Assembly (NCBI GenBank): GCA_016841725.1 | Contig: JAENYP010000008.1 | Coordinates: 62,001 to 126,000 of the forward strand | Source: Thermincola carboxydiphila | Lineage (GTDB): Bacteria; Bacillota; Thermincolia; Thermincolales; UBA2595 | Length of the DNA stretch: 64,000 bases | Direction: 5' to 3' | Part shown: positions 8,766-17,095 of the stretch, one piece after another | How positions within the stretch are numbered: the stretch's first letter is position 1 | Layout: each line of letters opens with the position of its first letter | The notes under the pieces: generated by a model | Seen by the model: only the letters and a program-made list of their open reading frames with translations | Told to the model about the DNA's origin: nothing | Database searches by the model: none | Program-made: the position numbers and the translations under genes

Positions 8766-9862
8766 TGTTTTTGCCCTCCTCTTTTCCGGATCAGCGCCAC
8801 AGCCAGTAATCCCAAGGGAATAATCAATTCAAAAAAATAAGCATAGGGCGCAAAGACTGTCGCTAAAAAATCGACCAGTTCCCGGGAATTTTCAAACAAA
8901 GCCGCGGAATAGAGCAGAATAAATATTCCCACAGGGTAAACCAGAGGCCGGTAGTCTTTAATATTCAGCCACTGGGCAGTCCCCAGCACTGCAGCCAGGT
9001 AAAATGCTGCCACCTTGACTGCTACTCCGGCCACCCAGACAATAATAACAACTGCCTCCAGGCGCTCCAGAAAATGGCCCAGGCTGACATAGCGGGCCAG
9101 TTCCAGTACCGGGAAAACCATGTTCTGCGTCAGCAGCGGGCCAAATACCGCTATACTGGTAGCCGCTGTCAGGGTCAGAAAAAAACCAATTACAAAGACC
9201 GCGGTTATTAGCGTTTTACCTGCTTCCCGAGGCTGATTCAAAAAGGGTAAAAACATCAGCATCAGCAAAATCTCCCCCCTCCAGGCACCGGGCACCATTG
9301 AGCCCCAAATCACCGGCTTAACCCCGTTTTCCATTAGAGGCAGAAAATTATCAAAACTGATATTTTCAGTTAGTAAGAATACGATAAAACTGAAAGCCGC
9401 TATAAACAGCGGGAACAGGAACTGGTTCATCCTGCAGAGGACTTCCATCCCGTTATATACCGCGTATGCTGCCACCAGGACAACTATGCTGTTAAAAACC
9501 AGCAGCGGGGTTTCCGGCAGGAACGCAGTTACCAGGAAGTCCCCGAATTCCCTGACTATAATTGCATTCGTATGCATAAAAAAAAATATATACAGCAATC
9601 CAATCAGTTTACCGCCAAATCTGCCCACTAATTCGGGGGCATATTCCACCACAGATTTATCCGGATAATATAAACCCAGCTTCGTACATACCAGAGCCAC
9701 AATTATCCCAAAAAGGGTACCTCCAACAGCCACTGATATCCAGCCGTCCCGGGATGCAAACTTGGCAGTTATGGAAGGCACAAACAGGAACCCTGTCACT
9801 GTTACAGTAGTAACCAGGAGAAACAGCATCTGGATGCTGGATACTTTCTCGTCTTTTTTCAT
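8762..9862 (-). CDS. gerAB: Germinant receptor B subunit, GerAB family permease
   Basis: This 366-residue polytopic protein of the amino acid-polyamine-organocation (APC) type is the GerAB subunit, which in characterised receptors binds the germinant within the membrane. About ten hydrophobic segments are visible; the block FEREFGDFLVTAFLPETPLLV-like region (IIVREFGDFLVTAFLPETP) is typical. A longer frame opens at 10066, but the ATG at 9862 overlaps the gerAA stop as ATGA and gives the family N-terminus MKKDEKVSSIQMLFLL. It is intact, unlike the second gerAB copy upstream at 11577-12677. Confidence 0.93.
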   Translation of the reverse strand: MKKDEKVSSIQMLFLLVTTVTVTGFLFVPSITAKFASRDGWISVAVGGTLFGIIVALVCTKLGLYYPDKSVVEYAPELVGRFGGKLIGLLYIFFFMHTNAIIVREFGDFLVTAFLPETPLLVFNSIVVLVAAYAVYNGMEVLCRMNQFLFPLFIAAFSFIVFLLTENISFDNFLPLMENGVKPVIWGSMVPGAWRGEILLMLMFLPFLNQPREAGKTLITAVFVIGFFLTLTAATSIAVFGPLLTQNMVFPVLELARYVSLGHFLERLEAVVIIVWVAGVAVKVAAFYLAAVLGTAQWLNIKDYRPLVYPVGIFILLYSAALFENSRELVDFLATVFAPYAYFFELIIPLGLLAVALIRKRGGQKQ

Positions 9863-11472
9863 TTGCCGCTCCCTCCACCGGGACGCCTTCGTGGCGGCCT
9901 GGGCTTCTGCATATAGTCCTGCCGGGCCGGTTCCTTGCTGCCCGTCATTCTTGGACGGGTGAACATGCTCCACCAGGGCATGCGAAAAAACATGTCTTTC
10001 AGGTCCCTCCAGGATGTTGGCGCCAGTGGTGATATATAAGGAACCCCGAAGGACCTGAGGGAACACAGGTGTATCAACAGGGCCAGCAGCCCTGCCATGA
10101 CGCCGAAAAGTCCCAGGGCGGCAGCCAGCGCCATCAGCGGGAACCTGAGAATGCGCAGGGAAAAGGCTCCGAAATATGACGGCAGGCTGAAAGACGATAT
10201 TGCCGTAAGGGCTACTATGATAACCATGGCAGGTGAAACCAGCCCTGCCGAAACCGCCGCATCCCCAATTACCAGGGCGCCCACAATACTTACCGCCTGG
10301 CCGACAGCCTTGGGCAGGCGCACCCCTGCTTCCCGGAGCACTTCAAAAGTTGTCTCCATAAGCATAGCCTCCACAAAGGCAGGGAATGGCACCCCTTCCC
10401 TGGCAGCGGCAATAGAAATCAGCAGAGGGGTCGGGAGCATCTCCTGGTGATAGGTGGTAATTGCAATATACAGGGGCGGCGCCAACAGCGCAATATTCAG
10501 GGTGACAAACCTGATAAACCTGATAAAACTGGCAAAAGGCCACCTCAGGTAGTAATCCTCACTGGCCTGGAGGAGCTGCGGAAAAGTAACCGGCACCAGC
10601 AGCGCAAAAGGGGTGGTATCAACCAGGATAACTACCTGGCCCTCCAACAGCCCCCCGGCAACCTTGTCAGGCCGTTCAGTTGCCTGCACAGTAGGGAAAA
10701 CAGTCATCGGGGCATCCTCGATGTATTCCTCGATATAACCGCTTTCCAGGATTCCGTCAATATCAATCCTCTGCAGCCGGTTTCTTACTTCATCAACTAT
10801 CTTGTTATTAACTATACCCTCAAGATATCCGATACTGACCGCAGTTTTGGTGATTGCCCCGATTTTCATGGTCTCAAATTTCAGGCGTGATGACTTGATG
10901 CGCCTCCTTATCAGGGTATAGTTTGTCTGCAGATTTTCGGTAAAACCCTCCCTGGGGCCGCGGACAACATTTTCCGTTGCCGGCTCGGTAACCGCTCGCT
11001 GTACCCAGTCCTGAGTAGACAAGGCAAACGCCTTGCTGACTCCGTCAACAAACAAGACTGTCTCACCACTTAACACTGAGTTCACCGCATCCAACAGGTT
11101 ATCCTGAAGCTTAACCTCAGTAAAGGCAATTATCCTGCGACTCAGGTAGCCGGCAGGATCGCTGACGGAAGCTGAGGAATTGAGACTGGCGACGTCATAC
11201 ATCAGCGTTTTGACCAGGTCCTCGGTTAGCATTTCCTTGTTGACAAGCCCGTCAATGTACACCATGGCAATTTTAACTCCACCACCGATGGCTGCCTCAA
11301 ATTCCCGGAAGATGATATCTGTACACCTGTCAAATACGGCTTTAAGGTGTCTCATGTTTTTGTCCAGGTCAGTAGAGACAGTCTCCTTGGACTCACCACG
11401 TCCAATAGCCTGGGACTCGTTGTGAGGCTTCACAAAAGCCTTTTTGATAATTTTTTTCCATTTCTTGAACAT
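9859..11472 (-). CDS. gerAA: Germinant receptor A subunit, GerAA family
   Basis: The 537-residue protein is the A subunit of a gerA-type germinant receptor. It has a large soluble N-terminal region (to about residue 310), a set of hydrophobic segments (about 320-490), and a short basic, proline-rich tail. The conserved block YISRRIIAFTEVKLQ-like sequence and SLPSYFGAFSLRILRFP near the end mark the family. Start choice: AGGGTGG six bases before the ATG at 11472 supports it; the ATG at 11511 has no ribosome-binding site. It overlaps gerAB by four bases. The subunits assemble with GerAB and GerAC and act as a germinant-gated channel in known systems. Confidence 0.93.
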   Translation of the reverse strand: MFKKWKKIIKKAFVKPHNESQAIGRGESKETVSTDLDKNMRHLKAVFDRCTDIIFREFEAAIGGGVKIAMVYIDGLVNKEMLTEDLVKTLMYDVASLNSSASVSDPAGYLSRRIIAFTEVKLQDNLLDAVNSVLSGETVLFVDGVSKAFALSTQDWVQRAVTEPATENVVRGPREGFTENLQTNYTLIRRRIKSSRLKFETMKIGAITKTAVSIGYLEGIVNNKIVDEVRNRLQRIDIDGILESGYIEEYIEDAPMTVFPTVQATERPDKVAGGLLEGQVVILVDTTPFALLVPVTFPQLLQASEDYYLRWPFASFIRFIRFVTLNIALLAPPLYIAITTYHQEMLPTPLLISIAAAREGVPFPAFVEAMLMETTFEVLREAGVRLPKAVGQAVSIVGALVIGDAAVSAGLVSPAMVIIVALTAISSFSLPSYFGAFSLRILRFPLMALAAALGLFGVMAGLLALLIHLCSLRSFGVPYISPLAPTSWRDLKDMFFRMPWWSMFTRPRMTGSKEPARQDYMQKPRPPRRRPGGGSGK

Positions 11473-11517
11473 TTTGAACCACCCTAAGTTAACCGTGTTT
11501 TTATCTGACATCAATCT

Positions 11518-11579
11518 GCTGTCGGTGTGCTGTCGGTGTGCTGTCAGTGTGCTGTCAGTGTGCTGTCAGTGTGCTGTCA
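11518..11579. repeat. 11-bp tandem repeat, about 5.6 units
   Basis: Five full units of GCTGTCRGTGT and a partial sixth run from 11518 to 11579. The first two units have G and the next three have A at position 7. The array fills the gap between gerAA and the interrupted second gerAB, and the last unit supplies that gene's TGA stop codon (11577-11579). With an 11-base period, changes in copy number would alter the gerAA leader rather than a protein. Confidence 0.92.
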
Positions 11580-12677
11580 ATTTGCCGTACCAACCGCACT
11601 TCTCCTCCGAAACAACCACAGAACCGTGATATATACCGGTATTCCCAGCTGGATTATTGACGCATAAACCGCATATACCTCCGGTCTGAAAAAATTCCTG
11701 AGCTGTTGGTAATTATCGAACAGGAGCACAGACAGGTTTACTGCAATTATCATCAGGGGCAGCAGTACTGCCCTGTGGTCACCCAGCCTAAACAGGTAGC
11801 CGGTGCTTATGGAACCTGCATAGAGGAATAAGACAATTTTGAGAAAATTGGAGGCCACCCAGATTATCAGGAAAAATCCCTCAACACGTTCAATAAATTC
11901 AACCAGCGAAATCTCCCCAATAAGGGTCAGATAGGGATAGATTCTCATAACTGCTATCCTGTTTCCAATTCCCAGGATAATACAAAAAATAGTGAATACC
12001 AGCAGCAGTCCACTTGCCAGTACACTTAGCGGTAAAAAAGTATATTTCTTCACACTGCTGTTAAGATGTGGAATCAGCAAAAACCATATGGCCACATCAG
12101 CAAAAAAAGCCCAGTGGGTGACGCCGCCGCGGACAATAGGGGACACTCCTTTCGCTACAATAGGGAAGATATTTCCCGGTTCGCCAAGATTAAGGGATGC
12201 CAGGTTCAGTAATACAATCCCTCCTATAATAAGGGGGAATACAAACTGAGCCACCCTTGCGGTAACCTCAATCCCCATATATGCCAGCCAGTACGCCAAA
12301 ACAGCCATGACAACAATAAAAACTATCAATGGGGTTCCCTCATAAAAGGAAGTGACCATCAGTTCGGCAAAGTCCCTCAGGGTTATACTGGCCAAATGCA
12401 CCGAAAAAACCGTGAAAATAAGGGCCACAACCTTTGCTGAAACCCCTGCACCCAAATCCTCCATAAAGCCAAGAACCGTCCGCCCCCGGAACAGACCGGC
12501 CAGTTTTGCCAGTAGAAATGCATTAATAGCGCCCATTGCCGTAGCCAGCACAGCAGCTATCCAGACATCCTGATACCTGTCGCCGACAGTAATAATCGGC
12601 ACACTTCAGATAATCGGGGGGATTAACACCAACACCATCAGGATAAATGCCTGCTGGCTGCTTATTTTTTCTTCCAC
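11577..12677 (-). pseudogene. Second GerAB-family permease with in-frame TGA at codon 24
   Basis: Read through one stop, this is a complete 366-codon GerAB-family permease with about ten membrane segments and typical blocks such as ITLRDFAELMVTSFYEGTP. Translation signals are intact: GGAGGTGA lies five bases before a GTG at 12677, giving an N-terminus VEEKISSQQAFILMVLV. Codon 24 is TGA (12606-12608), inside the first membrane helix; the same frame then continues for 342 codons. A GTG just after the stop could restart translation but would lose the first helix. TGA is a normal stop in the neighbouring gerAA and gerAB. A recent nonsense mutation is the simplest reading; a sequencing error or recoding cannot be excluded. 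Confidence 0.85.
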
Positions 12678-12724
12678 TGCCCTCACCTCCCAACTCTGTC
12701 TGCCGGTATCAATCCTTTACCGGT

Positions 12725-12952
12725 CTACCCGTACCGGTGTAAAACACCCTCACCTGCCGGCGGGTAATCAAATATGATATTATCACAGACCAGGCGGCAG
12801 GCGCCGCACTCGAGGCAGGGTCCTTCCTCATGAAACACTAACTCACCGTCTGATAAGGTAAACAACCCTACCGGGCAGACATATATGCAATTTGTGCCGG
12901 TACAGATTTCGGTACACCTGCTCTTGTCATTTATCCTGATACCTGTTACCAA
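12725..12952 (-). CDS. fixX: FixX-type ferredoxin
   Basis: This 75-residue ferredoxin-like protein pairs with the FixC-type flavoprotein just upstream, passing electrons between flavoprotein and quinone in the Fix/ETF system. CLECGACRLVC provides the second cluster motif; the first is the altered CTEICTGTNCIYVCP, as usual in FixX, which often carries a single [4Fe-4S] cluster. Start choice: AGGAG eight bases before the TTG at 12952 is preferred over GTG codons that abut it. No fixA or fixB electron-transfer flavoprotein genes are next to it in this window. Confidence 0.9.
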   Translation of the reverse strand: MVTGIRINDKSRCTEICTGTNCIYVCPVGLFTLSDGELVFHEEGPCLECGACRLVCDNIIFDYPPAGEGVLHRYG

Positions 12953-13003
12953 AAACACCACTCCTGCATTGATTAACTTGTTATCTTATACTTGCCAGCC
13001 GCC

Positions 13004-14320
13004 CTACCTGAACACCCGCACTGCCTTAAGGGCATCTGTAAGAAGTTTTCCAAGGGGCTGCTTGTTTAGTACAACATGCCTGATAAACTTGCGTTTCACT
13101 CTACTTGACACCGGGTATACCATAGACAGGTGTGTGGATACAGAATTAACCAACCCTATGTAATCTGCAAACAGAGTCGGGTTTTTCTGAAACAACCCCG
13201 GCACTTCCCGGTTAGCCCTCATGTCTTTTAAGATAAAACTCTTTTCCAGTTTTTTTCGGTAACCACGTAAGACTCTACGTGAATAGTCCCTTCTGTTTAT
13301 GGCTTCAAGAGCAGTATCAGCCGCAAATTTGCCTGAATACATGGCCAGGTTTATCCCATGTGTTCCATTAACCAGACCTCCGGAGTCACCTGTTATCACC
13401 ATCCCGTCAAAGACCAGTGGCGGCATTGCATTAAAGCCGCCTTCGGGTATCATATGGGCCAGGTACTCCACTGTGGTTCCGCCCCTCAATAGGGGTTCCA
13501 CCATCGGGTGCCCCTTCAGGGTTGCTATAAGCTCACTTATTTTTAGTTTTTTACAGGTCAGGGTTTTTACTCCCACCCCTACATTGATGCCCACATGTTC
13601 TTTGAAAGTATAGATAGAACCGGTACCCGGGAGCCCTGCCGTAGCTTCTCCCAGAAGCCCGATAACAGCCCCCCGGTTCCCGGTAAGATTAAACCTTTCG
13701 TTGATTACTTCCTCCGGAAAGGCAATAATTTCTTTGACATATAATGACATGTCTGAGGCGCCGGTCTTTTTGATAAGTCCTGCCCGCTCCGCCAGTATTG
13801 GGTTGGCTCCCTGGGCCAGAATTACCATTCCTGCCCGGATATCACCCTGTCTGGAACCGCTGGCCCTGACCCCGGAAACCCGGCCATTTTCACATATGAG
13901 GTCTTCGGCTTTACAGGAGTTCAGGAGTTCGGCGCCGGCTGATACGGCTTTTTCTGCATACCACCTGTCAAAGACCGCCCGCATTATCGATAACCTGTTA
14001 TATGGCTCATTGTCCATCTCCAGGCTGGTAAAACCTAGTTTAACTGCAGACCTTTCTGCCATCAACCAGTACTGCTGGTCTACCAGAACACGCTCAAAAG
14101 GTGCCTCTTCCCAAAAATCGGGCAGGAGTTCCCGGGTAGGCAGTGAGTAAACAGCGCCCCCGCTGATACTCTTTGACCCGGGATATGGACCGCGCTCCAG
14201 CAGGAGCACCTCAATACCCGCTTTGGCCAGGAAATAGGCTGCTGTAATCCCAGCCATCCCAGCCCCGATAACAATGACCTGATAATATTTTTCCCCTGTA
14301 TTCCTGAAATTTTTAGCCAT
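13004..14320 (-). CDS. fixC: FixC-type electron-transfer flavoprotein:quinone oxidoreductase
   Basis: This 438-residue FAD-dependent oxidoreductase is of the FixC/ETF-QO group, which moves electrons between electron-transfer flavoprotein and the quinone pool. The N-terminal Rossmann motif VIGAGMAGITAAYFLAKAG (about residues 18-36) binds FAD, ERGPYPGSKSISGG is the family signature, and a later block MVITGDSGGLVNGTHGINLAM closes the FAD site. fixX follows 51 bases downstream. It sits just past the rpmA terminator and so has its own promoter, which I could not identify. The pair is inserted between rpmA and the sporulation genes, a break in the usual Firmicute order. Confidence 0.92.
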   Translation of the reverse strand: MAKNFRNTGEKYYQVIVIGAGMAGITAAYFLAKAGIEVLLLERGPYPGSKSISGGAVYSLPTRELLPDFWEEAPFERVLVDQQYWLMAERSAVKLGFTSLEMDNEPYNRLSIMRAVFDRWYAEKAVSAGAELLNSCKAEDLICENGRVSGVRASGSRQGDIRAGMVILAQGANPILAERAGLIKKTGASDMSLYVKEIIAFPEEVINERFNLTGNRGAVIGLLGEATAGLPGTGSIYTFKEHVGINVGVGVKTLTCKKLKISELIATLKGHPMVEPLLRGGTTVEYLAHMIPEGGFNAMPPLVFDGMVITGDSGGLVNGTHGINLAMYSGKFAADTALEAINRRDYSRRVLRGYRKKLEKSFILKDMRANREVPGLFQKNPTLFADYIGLVNSVSTHLSMVYPVSSRVKRKFIRHVVLNKQPLGKLLTDALKAVRVFR

Positions 14321-14363
14321 ACAGTTATTATTTCACTGAATATATCCCTTATCCCAAAAAACA

Positions 14364-14396
14364 AGAAAAAAAAGGCGCCTCATATGAGGTGCCTTA
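14364..14396 (-). terminator. Rho-independent terminator after rpmA
   Basis: On the minus strand the stem AAGGCACCTC / GAGGCGCCTT with an ATAT loop is followed by a run of T. It lies 11 bases past the rpmA stop and ends the rplU-prp-rpmA transcript. Confidence 0.92.
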
Positions 14397-14406
14397 AGCA
14401 GCATTA

Positions 14407-14703
14407 TTATGATACAACAGCTTCAGCCCTGCTGTATACACTGACCTGTTTCTTGTCTTTGCCTTTTCTTTCAAACTTGACTACACCGTCAATTAATGCA
14501 AACAGTGTATCATCTTTTCCTATTCCTACATTATTGCCCGGATGAATCTTGGTACCGCGCTGGCGGATAATAATGTTCCCGGCGGCAACAACAGTCCCTT
14601 CACCGCGTTTCACCCCAAGGTACTGGGGGTTGGAATCACGGCCGTTACGGGAACTGCCCACTCCTTTTTTATGGGCAAATAACTGGAGATTAATTTTAAT
14701 CAC
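14407..14703 (-). CDS. rpmA: 50S ribosomal protein L27
   Basis: L27 is a 50S protein whose N-terminus reaches the peptidyl transferase centre. The 98-residue product carries the Firmicute N-terminal extension MIKINLQLF before [15 protein letters not shown]; the site after LQLF is cut by the protease Prp, encoded by the overlapping gene upstream. Start choice: the GTG at 14703 lies eight bases after GGAGG, while the GTG nine bases earlier is inside the ribosome-binding site. It overlaps prp by four bases (GTGA). Confidence 0.97.
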   Translation of the reverse strand: MIKINLQLFAHKKGVGSSRNGRDSNPQYLGVKRGEGTVVAAGNIIIRQRGTKIHPGNNVGIGKDDTLFALIDGVVKFERKGKDKKQVSVYSRAEAVVS

Positions 14704-15038
14704 GAGGTCCACCTCCTCCTAAATACTCTTACATATCCTTTATAGTTTACTTGCAGATTCTTTAGTCCCATAACCATCGTCTCCAGAATGGCCTGGGCTT
14801 GCAGCTGCTCTTTTTTACTCAGTTCATCAGGCAGCTTGCAGCTTAATGTGCCTGAATCGTCAATGTCATAGGCAAGGCCTTTCCTGATAAAACGCGCCAG
14901 GCCCAACAGTGTGGTCTGAGCCAGCATAGAAACGGCAGCACACATGATATCCTCCCCTGGAGGCCGGTATCCGGCGTGCCCCTTGACAGTATAACCATTT
15001 ATTGTTCCATTTGAACGGTCAATAGAAACAATTATCAT
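14700..15038 (-). CDS. prp: L27-processing cysteine protease Prp
   Basis: Prp (YsxB) removes the N-terminal extension of L27 in Firmicutes, a step needed for a working ribosome. The 112-residue protein keeps the catalytic His in [19 protein letters not shown] and the catalytic Cys eleven residues further on in the same block. It lies between rplU and rpmA, the family's standard position. The ATG at 15038 is taken as start; a TTG nine bases earlier is possible. The presence of both the L27 LQLF site and intact Prp residues supports the processing role. Confidence 0.93.
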   Translation of the reverse strand: MIIVSIDRSNGTINGYTVKGHAGYRPPGEDIMCAAVSMLAQTTLLGLARFIRKGLAYDIDDSGTLSCKLPDELSKKEQLQAQAILETMVMGLKNLQVNYKGYVRVFRRRWTS

Positions 15039-15049
15039 AGCCCTCAACC

Positions 15050-15361
15050 CTAGGCCTCAATTTTTTCTACAGTTACCTTTGTATATGGCTGACGATGGCC
15101 GGTTTTCCGACGGTAGTTCTTCTTGGGCTTATACTTAAAGACAATAATTTTCTTAGCCTTACCTTGGCTCACAACCTTTAATACAGCTTTCGCTCCGTCA
15201 ACAAAAGGAGTGCCTACCTTCAGGTCTTCTCCTTCACCTACGGCCAGCACATCGGTGATTTCAACGATTTCGCCCTCTCCGGCTGCCAACTTCTCAACAA
15301 AAAGGACATCACCTTCCTTCACACGATACTGCTTGCCTCCTGTAGCAATAACGGCGTACAT
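15050..15361 (-). CDS. rplU: 50S ribosomal protein L21
   Basis: L21 is a structural protein of the 50S subunit. The 103-residue product starts [14 protein letters not shown] and ends in the basic [11 protein letters not shown] region typical of the family. An upstream extension of the frame to 15463 lies within the leader RNA and is not translated: GGGAGGTG precedes the ATG at 15361 at correct spacing. It heads the rplU-prp-rpmA operon under the promoter at 15494-15522. Confidence 0.97.
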   Translation of the reverse strand: MYAVIATGGKQYRVKEGDVLFVEKLAAGEGEIVEITDVLAVGEGEDLKVGTPFVDGAKAVLKVVSQGKAKKIIVFKYKPKKNYRRKTGHRQPYTKVTVEKIEA

Positions 15362-15488
15362 ACATACACCTCCCTCATTTAGACTCGCCAGGCCGGGCAC
15401 GGTTTTACGTTTCTGGACAGCATGAAACTGTCCGCCCTTGCTGTGCGGTTTCGGCAAACTCATTAAAGCCGCAGACTCTGCCTACGTT
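15362..15488 (-). ncRNA. Probable L21-type ribosomal leader RNA
   Basis: About 125 transcribed bases separate the promoter from rplU. Firmicute rplU genes often carry an L21 leader at this place, thought to mediate feedback by the ribosomal protein. GC-rich pairing segments are visible (for example GCAGAGTCTGC near the 5' end and TGCTGTCC further on). I infer the class from position and size; a covariance search with the L21_leader model would settle it. Confidence 0.6.
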
Positions 15489-15493
15489 AATAT

Positions 15494-15522
15494 ATTTTAT
15501 AGTACCATCCCGTCTTTGTCAA
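15494..15522 (-). promoter_or_regulatory. Promoter of rplU-prp-rpmA
   Basis: On the minus strand a perfect TTGACA (15517-15522) and TAAAAT (15494-15499) are separated by 17 bases, a strong housekeeping promoter placed about 130 bases before rplU. Confidence 0.88.
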
Positions 15523-15670
15523 GTAAGGTTTTAGTCCAATGTTTTTAGTCCAAAACCCGGTTTGAAAAGCCTGATTCACGTCCCCTACCCACTTTACATA
15601 AAATATTTACTACAGCTTGAAGGGAGAATAACAATGAATACGAGTACTTCATATGTTTCAGAGAGCGCCT

Positions 15671-15982
15671 TTAAACACCGTTTCTGGCTTCAGCCTGAAT
15701 TGACTTAATACCTGCAGTTTCCCTGCTGCTTTCCACCACTTCATTTACTTTTTGCGGTAAGCCTGGCTCCTTCTGAGCGCTGTCACCGGAGGATACGGGC
15801 TCGTCCGGGTCTCCGGAAACCACTCCCGCATTATCGCTGCTGTTACGGCTGCTGCCGTCCTGTGCAGCCCCGCTTCCGTTCAGTCTTTCGTTCTCTATTA
15901 GGGCAGTCCGGTCTGCACACCCTGTTATCCCAACGGCTACGATTGAGCCAGCCAGCAGTAGCCATAAAAACAATTTCAGCAT
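15671..15982 (-). CDS. Small lipoprotein of unknown function
   Basis: The product is about 103 residues with a lipoprotein signal: a hydrophobic stretch LFLWLLLAGSIVAVG followed by the lipobox ITGC. The mature part is polar and low in complexity, rich in Ser, Gly, Asp and Glu, with no recognised domain. The ATG at 15982 is taken as start because GGGTGAT lies ten bases before it; nearby GTG and TTG codons are possible. It lies between rplU and a palindromic repeat, in a stretch that interrupts the usual rng-rplU neighbourhood. A surface or spore-envelope role is possible but not shown. Confidence 0.6.
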   Translation of the reverse strand: MLKLFLWLLLAGSIVAVGITGCADRTALIENERLNGSGAAQDGSSRNSSDNAGVVSGDPDEPVSSGDSAQKEPGLPQKVNEVVESSRETAGIKSIQAEARNGV

Positions 15983-16164
15983 TTTCAACACTATCACCCC
16001 TATCCTATTTATTCAGACGAATTATAAGGCTAAAAGTTCCCGGCGGCGGGAAAAACTAATCTCCAGGATTTTTATCGGGTAGACGCAGCAATATTAATAA
16101 TGTAGAATAGATAACAGCAGAAAAAATTTCCATCACTAAACCCAGCTACCTGGAAAACGACATG

Positions 16165-16272
16165 TAGTAAGCTCTCGGAAATGACCGAGAATGGAATATG
16201 GTAAGCTATTGCACCGATTTTCCGCACTGACGCCGGAGAAATCTCACCATATTCCACGGTCATTTCCGGAGC
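16165..16272. repeat. Palindromic element family 2, short copy
   Basis: A 108-base imperfect palindrome fills the gap between the divergent lipoprotein and hydrolase genes. The outer arms CGGAAATGACCG and CGGTCATTTCCG pair, followed by inner arms TGGAATATGGT and ACCATATTCCA. The centre carries GCACCGATTTTCCGCACTG, shared with the longer copy at 49911-50084. Both copies begin with TAGTA and end at CCGGAGC, which probably marks the element boundaries. The rest of the 15983-16314 gap shows no gene. Confidence 0.85.
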
Positions 16273-16314
16273 TTCGAATCCATATCCCAGGGACCGAGAC
16301 AAAGGAGGGTAATT

Positions 16315-16977
16315 ATGCATACCGGGGAACTGAAGATACCAACAGAAGGCAGGCCTATTGAAGCATTTTTCATGTGCAGAGAAGAGAAACCGGAAAGAGC
16401 CTTTTTAATTCTCCCGGGGAAGGGCTATACGATTAACCACTTTGTCCTGGATTTCCTGTGGCGAATGGCTGCTGAATGCGGGTTTTATTCCTTAAAAGCT
16501 GAATATAGAGGTTATACTTACAGGCACCTGGGCGAACCCTATGACCACCATTATGCTGCAGCCGATGCAGGTTATGTATTGGATTACCTTAATGAAATGG
16601 GTTACCAACCGGATAAGATAACCGTATGCGGTAAATCCCTTGGTACCATTGCCGTGGGGAGTCTGGTGGCAGAGAGGGGCGTTGTGTTTGAAAGAGCAGT
16701 CCTGTTAACTCCCGTGCTGTATATGAAAAAAGAAAAGGGAGTATTCTCCCAGTGGGCGGAGTTTAACAATAAGATCAGCAAACCTTACCTAATCTTTGGC
16801 AGTTGTGATCCGTTCTGTGACCGGGATACCGCCTGCCAGGTGTTCCCCAAAGGACTGATCGAATGTTACCCGGGAGCGGACCACGGTCTGTTTATTGATA
16901 ATGACTACCTCAGCACTATAGAAATACAGAGAAAAATAATCGAAAACGTAAAGCAGTTCCTCAGTGAACCGCTTTAG
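16315..16977 (+). CDS. Alpha/beta hydrolase of unknown substrate
   Basis: The 220-residue protein is a compact alpha/beta hydrolase. The nucleophile elbow reads CGKSLG (Ser at about residue 108), the acid is probably an Asp in SCDPFCD (about 165-170) and the catalytic His is in PGADHGL (about 191). GGAGGG precedes the ATG. It is one of only three plus-strand genes here and is followed by a strong terminator, so it is probably a single-gene transcript. The small size suggests an esterase or dienelactone-hydrolase-like enzyme, but nothing points to a substrate. Confidence 0.8.
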   Translation: MHTGELKIPTEGRPIEAFFMCREEKPERAFLILPGKGYTINHFVLDFLWRMAAECGFYSLKAEYRGYTYRHLGEPYDHHYAAADAGYVLDYLNEMGYQPDKITVCGKSLGTIAVGSLVAERGVVFERAVLLTPVLYMKKEKGVFSQWAEFNNKISKPYLIFGSCDPFCDRDTACQVFPKGLIECYPGADHGLFIDNDYLSTIEIQRKIIENVKQFLSEPL

Positions 16978-16980
16978 TGA

Positions 16981-17006
16981 AAAAGGTTCGCCGCGGCGAA
17001 CCTTTT
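16981..17006 (+). terminator. Rho-independent terminator after the hydrolase gene
   Basis: A 12-base-pair stem, AAAAGGTTCGCC with GGCGAACCTTTT, begins a few bases after the hydrolase stop. The ends are A-rich and T-rich, so it could work in both directions. Confidence 0.85.
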
Positions 17007-17095
17007 AGGCTTTCCAGGGTATATAATCAATTTATTTAACTAACAATATCCCTGAAATAATAAACAGAACAATTTTTCTTTAAGTAGGTGTCAAA

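Noticed and set aside
11518-11579. CRISPR array
   Set aside because: The units are only 11 bases with no spacers; it is a simple tandem repeat.
15634-15705. Plus-strand 23-codon reading frame with a GAAGGGAG site before its ATG
   Set aside because: It overlaps the end of the lipoprotein gene on the other strand, has no clear promoter and no recognisable peptide; a ribosome-binding-like site alone is not enough.
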